A DNA stretch of 64,000 bases from Apoderus coryli (GCA_911728435.2 OU452201.1:17856001-17920000), one strand, 5' to 3'; counted from the stretch's first letter, positions 45,396-57,736 are shown. Numbers and translations: made by a program. The notes: generated from the letters alone by a model not told the origin.

Positions 45396-45705
45396 ACTGT
45401 TGTAATAGTACGTAATAATCTACACGAATTGAAATATTGTATAAAAATGCACAATCGTTCATTTTTTAAAAATAATTTACGAAAGATGACCACAATTGTA
45501 TCGCACACATTCTTGCAGCCTCGTTGCAAATTTGCTCATAACATTGCGCAGCATTTCTATAGACTAGTGCCATTTAATGGTGCAACAAAAAACAATTGTG
45601 ACTTGGGTTATTTTTTTTCTTAATCAGCAAGGCCTTCTTTCTCAAACAAGTCCTAGTTTAATAAATTGTGTTGTGCCAAACCAAAATTATAGACCTTTTC
45701 ATAAG

Positions 45706-45984
45706 TTAACTATTATCCTTCCCTTCTGCATTTCTTTTAAACATTAATGTTTTCAAGAGACAGACCGGTACGTATAGACCTACAGGAGACTTACTGTCCA
45801 TAATCGACAATAGACCCACGTTCTTCAAATTTTTTAACCAGTCTTCGAATTGTTGACACATTGCTTTCTCTGCCGAAAAATACGCGTGGTTTGCGAGCGG
45901 TCTAAGCTTAACTTTCCCCATTTTTGTAATTATTATAAGACGTTGTTCTTTTGTGTAGCGTTCTATTTTTAATAATCGGAACAA
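45706..45984 (-). pseudogene. DUF4817 domain of a decayed transposase
   Basis: The minus-strand frame of 92 codons reads IERYTKEQRLIIITKMGKVK, then LRPLANHAYFSAEKAMCQQF and EDWLKNLKNVGLL...SKSPVGLY. RYTxEQRxxII and the later (V)xxFE..GSV..xKSPVGL pattern are the N-terminal helix-turn-helix and linker of DUF4817-type transposases. Its orientation is opposite to the transposase at 46720, so they are separate insertions or an inverted pair. Confidence 0.65.
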
Positions 45985-46444
45985 TCGTAGTTGACAGCTG
46001 TCACTCGCACGAAAACAAAATTACACCAAATTTAAATAGTGCACTCAGATTGAGATACCCATTGGTAATATTAACTGTAGGTACCTCATTGATTGCAATA
46101 AGATGCACAGCATTTTTTCCTGGTTATCGATTACTCAGGCCGATCTTTCAACAGAAAATGATAAATGTTGTTCCTGTGAAAATTGCACGGAAAATCCAAA
46201 TTGCAACCTGTAAATAGAAAGTTGATTATTGATAACAACTTTATCAATTATTCGTCTCTAATCAATTATTACAATAATATGATACATTTCAATGCAAATA
46301 TAAAAAATCAGATTACACATATATATATGTAACCATTGTAAATAACGTAATGGAACATTAAACCTAATATAAATGTGAATAAACTTTGCACAAAGTAAAC
46401 AACATAATAAATTTAAATATGAAAAAAAAAACGTTCAATAGAAA

Positions 46445-46550
46445 ATATTTATATTTGTAAATCAAAGGCTCCACAAAATATTTTTATATATATGCTTAAA
46501 TCAGACAAACATGTTTCGGAACTTACTGTTCCATCTTCAGTGGCATTAAT
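46445..46550 (-). mobile_element. Hammerhead-bearing Penelope-like terminus
   Basis: A hammerhead-like motif at 46504-46544 with about 60 bp of 3' flank (minus strand) leading into AT-rich DNA. The GAAGTAATCCA block is not found here, so the copy is truncated or belongs to a sister family. Confidence 0.5.
46504..46544 (-). ncRNA. Hammerhead-like motif, one stem I mismatch
   Basis: Stem I GCCA against UGUC (three of four pairs), CUGAAGA 46540-46534, an extra U, stem II GGAAC/GUUCC, GAAAC from 46517, stem III AC/GU, triplet GUU ending at 46508. Core bases are intact. Confidence 0.5.
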
Positions 46551-46719
46551 AAATCTTACATAGCATTCTTACCAAGTGTTTTAAATTTTAACATGGATTC
46601 AAACATTTTTATACACACATTCTGTGATTTTTTTTTATTTATTAGCAAAAAACATGAGGTCAGTCGTTAAAAAATTTCTTGAAATCTTTTGTTTGAATCC
46701 ATGTTAACTTAACAAACCC

Positions 46720-47400
46720 GCGCGTTGGTCTTGGTCACTCGTCTGCAAATATCGCAGTAGTGCGTGCAAATATTAATGCAAGTCCAACCACATCACTTCG
46801 GCATAGAGCTCAGGAAATTATTGGTTTGTCCACAACCACTATGCATCGAATTTTTACAAAAGAATCGAAACTTTATAAGTACAAAGTTCAATTGACTCAA
46901 AGAGTTAAAGCCGGAAGGAAGACCATGCATAACGAAGAGCGTTTTTTGAATGGATTTTGCAACAACGACAATTGGATGGTGATTTTCAACAAAAATCATC
47001 TTTAGTAACGAGGTCCATTTTCACCTTGATGTTAATCGATAAAATTGTCGCTTTTAGAGTTCTGAAAATCCAAGAGTGATTGTTGAGAAACAGATGCATC
47101 GAAAAACACTGTTTGGTGTGTGTTTGAGCGGGAGGCATCATCGGCCTATTTTTCTTCGAAAATACAGTTGGTCTAGCATTAACCCTGAATGGTGTTCGCT
47201 ATCGTGAAATGTTAACGAACTTTTTTTGCAATATATGGATCTTAACAGCATGTGGTTTCAACAGGACGGTGGAACATACCATAAAGCCAGAGAAACTGTT
47301 GTTCATTTCTTGGTCATGTTATTTCTCGTGTTTGAGATCTGGATTGGCCGCCCAGATCATCGATTTAACGTCTTTGGACTTTTTTCTTTAATATTAAAAT
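46720..47400 (+). pseudogene. DUF4817/mariner-type transposase pseudogene, DDE half
   Basis: The plus strand reads VVRANINASPTTSLRHRAQE, IIGLSTTTMHRIFTKESKLY, KYKVQLTQRVKAG: the second helix-turn-helix and linker. After a shift come KIIFSNEVHFHLDVNR with Asn (codon 47007-47009) where the first catalytic Asp is expected, NCRF..SSENPRVIVEKQMH, then MLTNFFCNIWI in another frame. FQQDGGTYHKARETV holds the second Asp (near 47260), and RSGLAAQIIDLTSLDFF is the C-terminal region. It belongs to the same group as 26880-27935. Frameshifts and the D-to-N change mean it is inactive. Confidence 0.85.
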
Positions 47401-47447
47401 AAAACACGTAAAACTCCAAGTCAAATCCACATATAATAAAAATAAAC

Positions 47448-47487
47448 GTAGGAACTAGTTTCGGCTACATAGCCATCATCAGCCTAC
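47448..47487 (-). ncRNA. Hammerhead ribozyme motif with perfect stem I
   Basis: Stem I GUAGG (47487-47483) pairs fully with CCUAC (47452-47448). CUGAUGA 47482-47476, an extra U, stem II GGCU/AGCC (47474-47471 with 47466-47463), GAAA 47462-47459, stem III AC/GU closing UA, and cleavage triplet GUU ending at 47453. This is a complete type I layout with the two-pair stem III typical of Penelope-like elements. The extra U between the core and stem II is its only departure. It lies just downstream of the transposase at 46720, probably by chance. Confidence 0.65.
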
Positions 47488-48682
47488 AAAACATAAAAAT
47501 AAAAATTTGAAAGATCTAAAAATATCACCTAAACGTTAGCTCGAAAGCAGAAGTGTTATTTAAAGTCACAAGTTTATGCGAACAAACCTCCAACGATTAA
47601 TGCCTTAAAAGACAAAATTCAACGCTTTATCACTGAAATACCGCAAAGTTTAGCTTCATGAATGCTGCTTTTTTTTTTTGCTCTTTGATTAGCTTGCTGC
47701 TTTAAAATACTGCAAGCTTTGCCTGATTATACATACTTAGTTATTCTAATTTAATAATATCATACTAACTTACCACTCTAATATTACGTATTGACCAGGC
47801 GAAGGGTGTACGTAGGTCCAAGGTCATGGGAGGTAACTAGTTATGACAATTTTAATATAATATGACATTAAAAGACAAGCTGTGTTTCCTCGTCCTACTA
47901 CCGAGGGATCTGGGGGCATGAAACTCCTCCATCAACCGTGCGGGGTCCGCGGTGCTCCCCCGGGATTTTTTTTAAATGACGGTATACAACTAGTGGGTTT
48001 TTAAGCTAACCAAACTGTAAAACTCAGGTGTATTTTAATAAAAAAAAAATAACAACAAATCAAAAGAAGTTGTAATAATACCACTTTTTTGCTTTCAAGC
48101 TTAGCGTTGCCGAATGCCGAAAGATTTCGGTATGAATTTTGTTCCTTAATTTTAGAACAAATGTACTTTATATATCTATTACATTTCAGTAACGAAAAAA
48201 AAAAAGCTAAATGCAAAAACATATTATATCAGAATGTTTTTACACCAAACCAGCAAATGATTCAATAATAAATAACGAGGGAAATGCATCGTCTGTTGCC
48301 CACACATTACACGGTTCTAACATTTTTTCACAGTAATAAATACAATTTTAACTGTGGCTCCGCTAGCTTTTTTTTTACGAAGCTTTGGCCATTTCGAAAA
48401 ATAAAAGACCAACTACACAGAGTGGAAAATACAAATTATAGACAACATTTATGCCCAGAAGCTGTGTGCTGTGAATGTAATGAAAGTATTTTTTTTATTT
48501 GAAATTATTTTAGTGTAGACACATTATACCAGTTTAATTGGAACAAAGAATATATACGGGGTGATTGTAACAAGTCGCTTTAGTATATAAAAAATGTTAG
48601 GAATGTGAATATTACGATATTTCTGAAACCTTGAGCCTTATAGTCGCTCCCAAAAAGTTAAATTGAACGCACTGTACCTTGA
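47488..48682. other. No gene seen; GC-rich patch at 47880-47970
   Basis: 47880-47970 is the most GC-rich stretch nearby (CCGAGGGATCTGGGGGCATG, then GTGCGGGGTCCGCGG and CTCCCCCGGGA followed by a T-run). It resembles the 3' UTR end of a LINE, but no coding sequence supports this. The open frames here have no domain. Confidence 0.35.
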
Positions 48683-49230
48683 TCGAGAGGATGTTAGTGT
48701 AAATAAGTGCGACAAACTTCAGGGGGTGATTGTGCATGAAAAAGTAATGACAGTTTCTACATAAACGTATGTCAGCAAATGCTTCGATTCCGAGCCACAG
48801 TGAGTGAGTGAAGTTTTTCTTAAATTTATCTTAATTCTTATTTATTGCTATGAAAACGGTCGAGATAAGCAAATATCATTTGGTGGGTTTTAAGAGGTAC
48901 TTATAGCGAATTTTATGTTCAACATTGGCGCGCATACCAGTAATGGTCTGAATATTTTCAAAGACAAAAATAGTACGTCCCTGAGATATTTAAAAAAAAA
49001 ATATTTTTGGAATAGTCGATCAATTTGTGACAAAAATGCTCTCTTGCTTTTTTTCATTTGCATATCTCGAGCGGTTTCAGAGCAATCAATAATTCATCAG
49101 TTTTAAAGAAGAACTGGCTCAAAGACGAAGCATTTGCAGATATACGTTTATATAGTAAACAGTCAAAATTTTTTTCATGCAGAATCACTCCCTGAAGTTT
49201 GTCATACTTATTTACTAACACCCTGTACCT
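48683..49230. mobile_element. mariner-type MITE with inverted repeats of about 120 bp
   Basis: The left arm (GGATGTTAGTGTAAATAAGT, GCGACAAACTTCAGGGGGTG, CGTATGTCAGCAAATGCTTC) reappears inverted at about 49115-49230 (GAAGCATTTGCAGATATACG, CACTCCCTGAAGTTTGTCAT, ACTAACACCCTGTACC). The right terminus TACAGGGTGTTAGT is well preserved and the left is diverged. Non-coding interior. Confidence 0.8.
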
Positions 49231-50227
49231 ATAGATTTTAGTTCTTTTGAACTATATTTTAGTTAGTCTGCTACTCACAAAAAAGCATCAATCAAAAGCT
49301 GCTGTAGAAAATGCAGTAAAATGCCAAGACAGAAAACAAAGGATACAAATTTTACTACGTTTTTTATATTTTTTACACAGTGATCTACTTTTTAATGTTA
49401 ATATATTGTTTCCTGATTTTTTTGTTTACCTAGCCCCTACTTAGTATGCCTAAAAATAATAAATACGTTTATTGTTTCAATATCATCTATTATAGAGAGA
49501 AAAGTTAAATCAGGTAAATTCGATTAAATCAATCATGACGCGTGAATTTAATATCCTTGAAGATCCGAATTCTAACTTTTGGTATAGTTATGCACGTAAC
49601 AAATGCACAGACGACAGACGCGGTGTAAATATTGCGTATTGAACTGGCTGAATTATATAATTCTAAAATATTGCTGAATATAGAGCAGTTCAAACTGACC
49701 CAACAACAGGCAATATGGTTACAGTTTAATATAGTTATTATTCTATGATATGGTTTTCCATAAAATCTTTGGTTTACATACTTAGGACTGATGATAAATA
49801 TATTAAATACGCCGAAAAGTGTTGAGTTTTGGGGTGACAAGAATATTTAATTATTTCGTATATTGTTACCTTGTCTGATTTGTAAACACCTATTGATAAT
49901 AATACAGAATTCTCACTATTTTTAATTTGCACAGAGCTGCACGTTTAGTATCCATTTCCAAGTACGCCATTATGCTATTAACAACACAGATAACATAAGA
50001 TAACATCAAGAATTTGATTTATTAGATGGATGTCTATTATAAATATTTAGAAATAAATAAAATATTGTATATACCTATAATATTTAAACGAAAGAAAGAT
50101 ATTCAATTAAGTTGAGAGCGTATAGTATCACCGATATACAGAAAAATTAAATAAACTATAATAATATATACAGTAAGGACCATAAGTAAGCCTAACTTCT
50201 GAACCGTTTGATATATTGTGATTTAAT
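49231..50227. other. No gene seen
   Basis: Open frames of 65-103 codons lack domains. Nothing else seen. Confidence 0.4.
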
Positions 50228-51190
50228 TTAAAACAATACTATAAGAACAAGTTCTGCTATGTTGTAGGAAATGGCAGAATATATAAGGGCAAAATAGACA
50301 ACGAGTAACGATTCTCTGTTGATGTGACTCCTCAAGGAACTCAAAACATACAGAATTCTGCTCATTCGTCCGCAAAGATTGTCAATATGCGTTATCCAAT
50401 TTAACTTATCGTCAACATAAACTCCTAACAGTTTTGCTGATTCTGACCACATCAGCAGGGGGTGCGTTATTAAAATTTAGATCGAGATGTAATGATTTAT
50501 ATTTGTTAAACTGCAGAGCGACAGTCTTTCCATAGTGGATTATAAAACGAGTTTTAGAAGACCAACATTGAAATTCCCGCAATCTTTCATTGATCTGATA
50601 ATAACCACAACCTACGAGTTTAGAAAATCAAAAATTCTGTCAGCAACTAGCTTTTCGATCACCTTAGACATCACGATCAGCAGTGAAATGGGCAGATAGT
50701 TTTCAGCCATTGACTGATCACCTTCTTTAAACAGGAACAACTGCTTTTTTCAGTTGTTCCGGGAAAATCCCAAACTGGACAGATATCATGTTAATTAATA
50801 TAGCTACAGCTGGGAGTGGAAACAAAACATCACTTGAACATTTAATAATTTGACAGGAAGAATATTCAAGATAATTCTCTCAAAGTAATAGCTTGAAACT
50901 GGTCTAAAAAATATGCTACCACAGTTTGTCCGGGCAACGGTGCATTGATCCGATAGTTTTCCATTGAAATGCAAGTATAATTTATCCTCAACGACCGTTG
51001 AAAAGAAATCACAAAAAACCGTCGCAACATGAGCTGGCTCCGGAATTTTATAACCATTGTTGTTGATAGTAACCCCTTTGATTTGTCACTTTGTCCAAAC
51101 TCAATAGTTAAGGAGTTATGCGAGCAATTAAATGTAACAGTAAATAAATCTGGTAAAGTAAAAAGCTTGTTAAACACAACAATGTAATGT
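50228..51190 (-). pseudogene. Jockey-type reverse transcriptase pseudogene
   Basis: Minus strand from the top: a linker region (NKLFTLPDLFTVTF, FRSQLMLRRFFVISFQRSLR), then, with shifts, SVQFGIFPEQLKKAVVPV, EGDQSMAENYLPISLLIVMS and KVIEKLVADRIFDFLNS. These are the RT fingers (xFPxxLKxAxVxPxFKxGDxxxxxNYRPISLL). After a large deletion of the catalytic palm, the thumb region (KLLGVYVDDKLNWITHIDNL, CGRMSRILYVLSSLR, SLLVVYFALIYSAISYNI) follows in an open frame at 50228-50452. The FADD box is absent. Confidence 0.85.
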
Positions 51191-54100
51191 TTTATTAATT
51201 GCCAAATGTTTTATTGCTAACAACAGAAATTAATTAAATGTTTGGTTCAAAATGTCCCCCAGCTGCCACACAACACATTCTTGCTCTTCTGAAATAATTG
51301 AAGCTGTAGGTCTCTGAAGAGTATCTGGGTCATCTCATATGAATGCAGCTGTATATTTAAGTTGAAAAATAATAATACATAATGTAGTTTCAGGACCTTT
51401 TGATTTAACGAACTAGTTGCTAATATTCCCAAAAAAAGAATATGTGTAATCTTAAAAAACTATTAGTATAATATCTTCTCGTAGAACAAAGGCATCTATA
51501 GATGGATCAACCCTGTACTTTTCTGAATCAGCAAAATTAAAATTCAGCTTCTGTTTGTGTATTTGGAAGAAACCGTCTGTGTAATTGCCTAGCTATTCTT
51601 TAATAACAATAGCTACACTTTTTAGAACCAATTTAAGGCTTGCAATTATACAAATTTCTGGACACAAAAAAGTTTTAAACAGAGACGTAGATATTTTGTG
51701 TGAATATGGAGCAGGTATTATTAGTAGTAGTATTGTTTGCATCATAAAATAAACTTTCATCTAAATATATGAATTATTGAAAAACATAAGACAGGACCTT
51801 CTTGAATTTTTTTATTGTTAAGAGTACAGTAAGTAAACATAAACAATATACTTTCTGAATTAAAACGAATTCTATCTCCGGAGATTCTAAATAAATTCAT
51901 AGAATTTGAAACTAAAAATATAACAAATTATTTCTTCAAATTAAAAACATTAACGTCCAAAAAATAAAAAACTTACAAACAAGGATAAAAATAAAATAAA
52001 TGCTAATCGTAAATACACTCATGATGAAATTTGAATGATAATTTAATTTAAATAATAATTGTTATTATAATTTGTACTATTTCCAATAAACTAACCTAAC
52101 AAACTAACTACTTTATTCAAAAATTAGAAATAAAAAAAATATTTCAAGACCTGGAATTTGAATACAAAACCTTCCGCATGCATAGCGCGCGATTTCAACC
52201 AAATACTAATGGGTTCATCCTCGCCCAAAGTCATATACGCGTTCACAATAATTTCCCTATACCTATGTGTCGGGAAAGTAAAACTAAATATGTATGTAGT
52301 CGTATTATTGATGTATAGCTGCTAGACAGAGCTGCCACGAGAAAATGTTCTAAAATATGTTTATGGTCATGTGTATCTGGTATCTTGGCATAAAAGTTCT
52401 AAAAATTTATTTTGTAACTCATTTTATGTAGAAATTAATAGTTAAAAAAAAATAATTGCAAATATTTTATTTTTATTTTCAGGTAAGTTGCAGCATAGCA
52501 GAAAAAATGTACTTTATTGGATTTTAGAGTATTTTGTAAGTATTTACAAAAACATTATGCAAGTTTTTCGCATATGAGTAAAAGGAAGAAATTTTACACA
52601 AGTAGAGTAGATAACATTCATTTTTATTTATAATTTTATAATAACAATTATTTGTTGTAAGTTGTAACACTTAAATTTTTGGCTTTTTGGCCATTTTAGA
52701 CAGATATATGAGTCAATAACTTTACATTTAGCTTGAAATAAACAAAATTAGTGTTGCTGATGAAATAGCTATTCGTGAACTTTAGGAGAGCTTAAAGTTA
52801 TTATGAATTCTGATCGTTTATGTGTGATTATCATTTTATATTTGATGACTAGTTGCTGTCCTATTAAACGTATTTGTCAGTTCACTGTCTTCCGCATGAT
52901 ATCGTATGCACAAGATGGCATGAAAATAAGACTAAAGTAACCAAAATCTCATTTCCTTAAGTAGAAAACCATCCACATACATCCATCTCTATATAAGCAC
53001 CATAGAGTTTGTGAGGTGAATTTTAATGTTTTAAAATAGCCGAGAGGGATACCTATAAATTTTTTGTTTCCGAAAACCCTTCCATCAAAGTAATTGCTTC
53101 TGTGTATTATTTAAAAGCATCTCTAGGATATTAGAAAAACTGGATTTTTGGGTTTCATGTTTCAAGAAAATGTTTGTTATTAATTTTTGATTATAAGATT
53201 TTTGAAATTGGGCCCAAAACTGTAAGTGGTAGAGTCTAAAGAAGGCTTTGATTCTGCGTATACATGCCATTAGCGCTGCACGTAGCATTACTTCTATAGG
53301 AAGCAGAAAAATGTGTCCGGGTAAAACAATCCTGGTTATGATCAAATTATAATGTTTTTATGCCGTTTGTCCATTATAATAGCAATTAAAATTAACTGAT
53401 TAATGCGCAATTAGAATAATTATAATAATACAGTAATAAAGCATGAAAATTGAGTGAAATAACAATGACATTTGACATTTGGTTTCGACAGTTCAAGTTA
53501 TAAGTTATGGAATTATAATATTCAAAGAGATAGTCAAACTATATGGCTAATAAATGTGGTAATAGAATGTGTAATAATAATAAATTAGTTATGAAAAATA
53601 TATTATACAATATTTAATTAAACTGTAATTAGATAGGTCAAATTGAATTCAATAATTGATTATATGCAAACTATCCAACGATAATTGTGAATATGGATAA
53701 ATAAACGGGTCAGGGGTAAGGAGGAAATCTATGTAATAAGAATTGAGTGCAAATATTTCTATTGTTGTAATTTTGGAAAAATAAATTCTTAGATTATGGT
53801 GGATAATTAGAAAGCTTACTTTAACTTATATTGTGTTATTAATTGGTGATTTGTAACGGAGAGGAGCAGAAGAAGTTTAAGATTTGTTGACAACAATATA
53901 AATGTAGTTTATTTTTATGTGTTACTTTGGAAATAGCGTAGGTAATTAATTGTGAATAATTTTGAACAAAAGGGCATTGAAAAATGAGAGACTATCGAAT
54001 CGTTAATATATACATACAATTTAGTTTCGGGTGGTTTTTCACTTTGCTAATTTCCATTTAGCTTCTGAAATATTGGGGAGTTTGTTTTTATGAAAGTCAT

Positions 54101-54249
54101 TTAAAATTAAAAACAACATTTTTAATAAAGGTAAAACGTATAGACAAAAGTAGACTACTGACTATACAGTACTTTTTAGGCGACGAGAAACCATTTGAAC
54201 GAACAACTTGCCAATGATTTTTGTTCTTTTTTGACGATAGTGTGGAGCA
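51191..54249. other. No gene seen
   Basis: Three kilobases of AT-rich sequence. The 86-codon minus frame at 53085-53345 has no recognised domain. No repeats beyond microsatellite-like AT runs. Confidence 0.4.
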
Positions 54250-54310
54250 AAAATATAAAAACATACGGTTCGACGCTTCGTTCATATATTCAAACTTCTT
54301 CAGGTCTAAT
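54250..54310 (-). mobile_element. Penelope-like terminus with broken hammerhead core
   Basis: The minus strand reads CCUGAAGAAGUUUGAAUAUA then UGAACGAAGCGUCGAACCGU (54304-54268). The order CUGAAGA - stem - GAA is right, but the required third A of GAAA is G and stem II has only three pairs. Non-functional remnant. Confidence 0.4.
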
Positions 54311-57300
54311 CAATCAATCAAAACTGTTTTCAAATTTCACATAAATGAACAAACTTATACTACGGACATTATTTAAAATTAGTTTATACACATTTTTTTT
54401 TTATAATAGCATGCCAGTGCTACTGCTGGTCAATACTCGAACGAAACCTCGGCTTAGTTGAAGTTTTCTCTTTTTTACCAGTTCTATATCCTGTCAATAT
54501 CAAAAAACTTGACAAAATATATTATCGTTCTAAATTAAGAAATATGGGTTGATGCAATATAACAGTTGGTGAGTAATATTCGAAATATTTTGAAAACGAT
54601 TCTGGTTTGTGTTACCAATTCATAAAACATAATTGCTATATGTTAATGGTCACCAAAAAATACAACTGGCCCGTATTTTTGATAAAGATATCATCATAAA
54701 TATATCAAACCATTTTTGAATTGTACAGGGTGAGTTACGAAGGACGCCACGGGGTTTTACGAGAAAACTAGCTATGTTTTTTGATATATGTTGCAGGGAC
54801 ATTGTGAAGACCCCTTAAGGCTATATTTGAAAAATAAAGGCAAATATACATAGCGCTTCAAAAAAGAGTGATATATCAAAGTTATATATTGTTTTAATGG
54901 AATGCCCTCTATTTTATCACATTTTTGAATTAAGTATGAGAAATAAGATATATTTTCGCAAGCATTCCCTATAGACCTAAATACAGAGACATAGCGTTTT
55001 AGTTTATCTAGCTTATGTAGCTTAAATTGGTTTTGGAAAAAATTTATTGTTACCAAACGTAATTAATTTTGTCAAATCACCAGATTACCAGAATCGATGG
55101 AGTGTATGGTATAGACCAGTTGGCGACGAAGCACTTTAAATGGTGGCACATCCTAAAAATGTTAAAGAAAGGACTTTTGTCATCAGCAATCAAGGGAAGG
55201 GGTGGTCGATTTTTAAAAAAATATTTGTTGAATAAGTGACAAACCAGAATTAAAAATATACTATATGAGACACAAACAAAGAATATACAAAAACAGATTA
55301 GTGCACGCCCCTGTAATGTAAAAAATAGCATTATCGTTATGTGTACGTAAAGAAGGTACGTAAAATTGTGTCCGGCCTAACAACTCTGGACAATCAACTA
55401 TTCAATTTAAGATCTTAAAAAGTAAAACGAAAATAATATTTTAATTTGAACATAGATTAAAAACCTGTAGGTTTATATACAAACTCTTCTCCTAACCCGG
55501 AGATCTTACTAAGTTTCCGTCAAAATCTCCATTTTTAATTTATGGCCCCATCATAATACCTCATTCCATGTTATTCACTACTGCGATGGATGCACGTTGG
55601 TAATAAAAATAAACGTTTTATAGCCCTTACGTTATTGAAACTATATACTTCTACTTGATTCTCCTTAAAATATTACCTTTACCTCATAAGCCACGAAAAT
55701 TATGCAAAATTACGAGCAATAACGCGCTGTTATCCGTAATACCGCAGCCAATCTACCTAGCTACAGCAGGAAAAAAATTATAAGTACACATTGAGCGATG
55801 CTGCTGCTTTTGCTTTGGTTAACAACAGCGGGAGCACTTATCTCACTGCATGCCACCTGCTACTTCCTGGCCTAATAGCACTTCTTTGGCTCCCTTATTG
55901 CTCAAGTTTTTGTCCCGCTAAATAGCTCATCTAACCTTTTTTTCATACGGCCTCGCCATCGAAAACAATAATGATACCTCTCTAGCGTATTAAACCTCTT
56001 TTCTTTTGGATGTAATATAAAAAGACATAAAATGTTTCTCAGTAAAATATGTGAGAGGTATATTAAAAAATCTCCTGCAGTGCAGTGAAGATGTTCTCTA
56101 CATATAAGTTGCTAGAAGGATTTACTAAATTGAAGGTTGAAGGTGTTTTGTAGATGGATACCAAGTACAGAAAATTTCATCGTGTAGGTTATCAAAAACT
56201 AAATAAACTGCTACGAGAAATGTTGCAATTTCGGTAGATTTTCATCAAATTGTTTTTGAGATAGGCTTTAATAGCAACGTTTTTTATAAGTATTATACAG
56301 GATGGCTCCACTAAAGGGTGTTTTCTAATTGTTGCTATTTTCTTTCTCATGCAATAAACAGACTAAATAAACTGTTGCCCTCGAGGCACGAATAGCTCTC
56401 CATAGTTAAGTGTAAAAGTAATATTTCTGTAACCTTCTTGTCACTTACCTTTCTCGTAAGACTCTTTGTGATAAGCTATAGATTTTTCGAACTAACAAAC
56501 AAATATTTGTATTGTAGACATTTTTTATTTAAATTATTCCAGAACCTAATATTATGTGCATGTGATCGTTATATATTTAATCCCAAACAGTACTCCTATG
56601 ATGAAATATATCTGACCGTTATACGAATACCCTTATTAAAATCAATAAAGTAACAAATTACACTAATTTGATATAAAGTTATTATTAATGGCGCCATTTG
56701 ATCTGATTTACAGTCCCCTGTTACCGTTTTATGATACCGTCGTTATCGACAAAGAATGAAAATACCACATACCAACAACTTTTTCTTCGAGAAAAATCCT
56801 GTGATAGTAAAGAAGGGAAAACTTATATTAGTTTGAAAGGTATATAGAGTGTAATAGATTTTATTCCATCTCACCAGACCTATCTTTTTAAACTAAACGT
56901 TTCTTTGGTTCAAGAAACGTTAATTTATTAGGTATATGAATTAAATTCAAATATATTTATAAGGAGACTTTAGTCATACGATGTATGTTTTTTTTACCTC
57001 AAATTAACAGGTCATAATATACCGGTGTGTAGTTTCAACACTATACATTAAGATAGTTCCCATTGGCAATCCGCCGTAAAAAAATCCGATTTACCTCTCG
57101 AAGGCCATAACAATAAATTACACCAAATTGATTTTAATATGGGTTTATTAAACAACTTAAATTAACTTCTGTGGTTAAAACAAATTAATTAATTATGTAA
57201 TCACAAAATAGGTAAGTTTGTACAATTCTAATTGGTACAAACGCAAATTGATTAAATAGAAGTGAAGTGACTAAAAGACTAAGAAAAATTGTTAATGTAA

Positions 57301-57524
57301 CTTTTTCTACTTTTACATCCGTTATTTGCAAAAGCTCAAGTCTTAGTGAATATTTAAAATAAAAAATAAGTATAATAAAATGAAACCAATAGCTACACTG
57401 CTGCTTTTGGCGGTACAAAACAAAAAGCTTTTGTGCCACACGTGTACGGCGGCGGTGACTTATATAGAAAAATAAAATAAAAATATTTGAAATGGGCTTG
57501 TTTAACAAAACAAGACTTAAAATC
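54311..57524. other. No gene seen
   Basis: A MITE-like terminus TACAGGGTGAGTTACG lies at 54724 and another, ATACAGGATGGCTCC, near 56295, both unpaired. 55800-56060 is somewhat less AT-rich. AAACGTTTC...GAAACGTT near 56895-56921 is a short hairpin. A 31-codon frame at 57380-57475 begins MKPIATLLLLAV, hydrophobic like a signal peptide, but is too short to call. Confidence 0.4.
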
Positions 57525-57626
57525 CGAGAGTTTGTCTGTCAACCACTATACTTTCACCAGACGGCCGTTTCGTCGATCCACGACTCATCAGTGGTGATCG
57601 GTCAGTAGTTGACAGCCAAACTCTCG
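57525..57626 (-). ncRNA. Canonical hammerhead ribozyme in a long hairpin
   Basis: The ribozyme spans 57597-57554 on the minus strand. Stem I UCACCA (57597-57592) pairs with UGGUGA (57559-57554). Core CUGAUGA is 57591-57585, stem II GUCG/CGAC (57584-57581 with 57575-57572), GAAA 57571-57568, stem III AC/GU closed by GGCC, and cleavage triplet GUC ends at 57560. Every conserved base is present and no extra base intervenes. Outside it, 57608-57626 and 57525-57543 form 19-nt arms with one mismatch, extending stem I after an internal loop. The type I form with a tiny stem III is known from Penelope-like elements and retrozymes. No ORF is nearby, so it is probably a solo terminus. Activity is inferred from structure only. 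Confidence 0.8.
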
Positions 57627-57736
57627 TAAATAAAAATATGTTTTGTCTATTGCCTTTACTTTATCGTTATAGACAGGCAAAATCAGATGGTGTTATTTGA
57701 GTATAATATTAACAAAATAATAAGCAAAACTAAACA

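Noticed and set aside
53085..53345. 86-codon minus-strand frame
   Set aside because: No domain, no splice or promoter context, composition consistent with chance.
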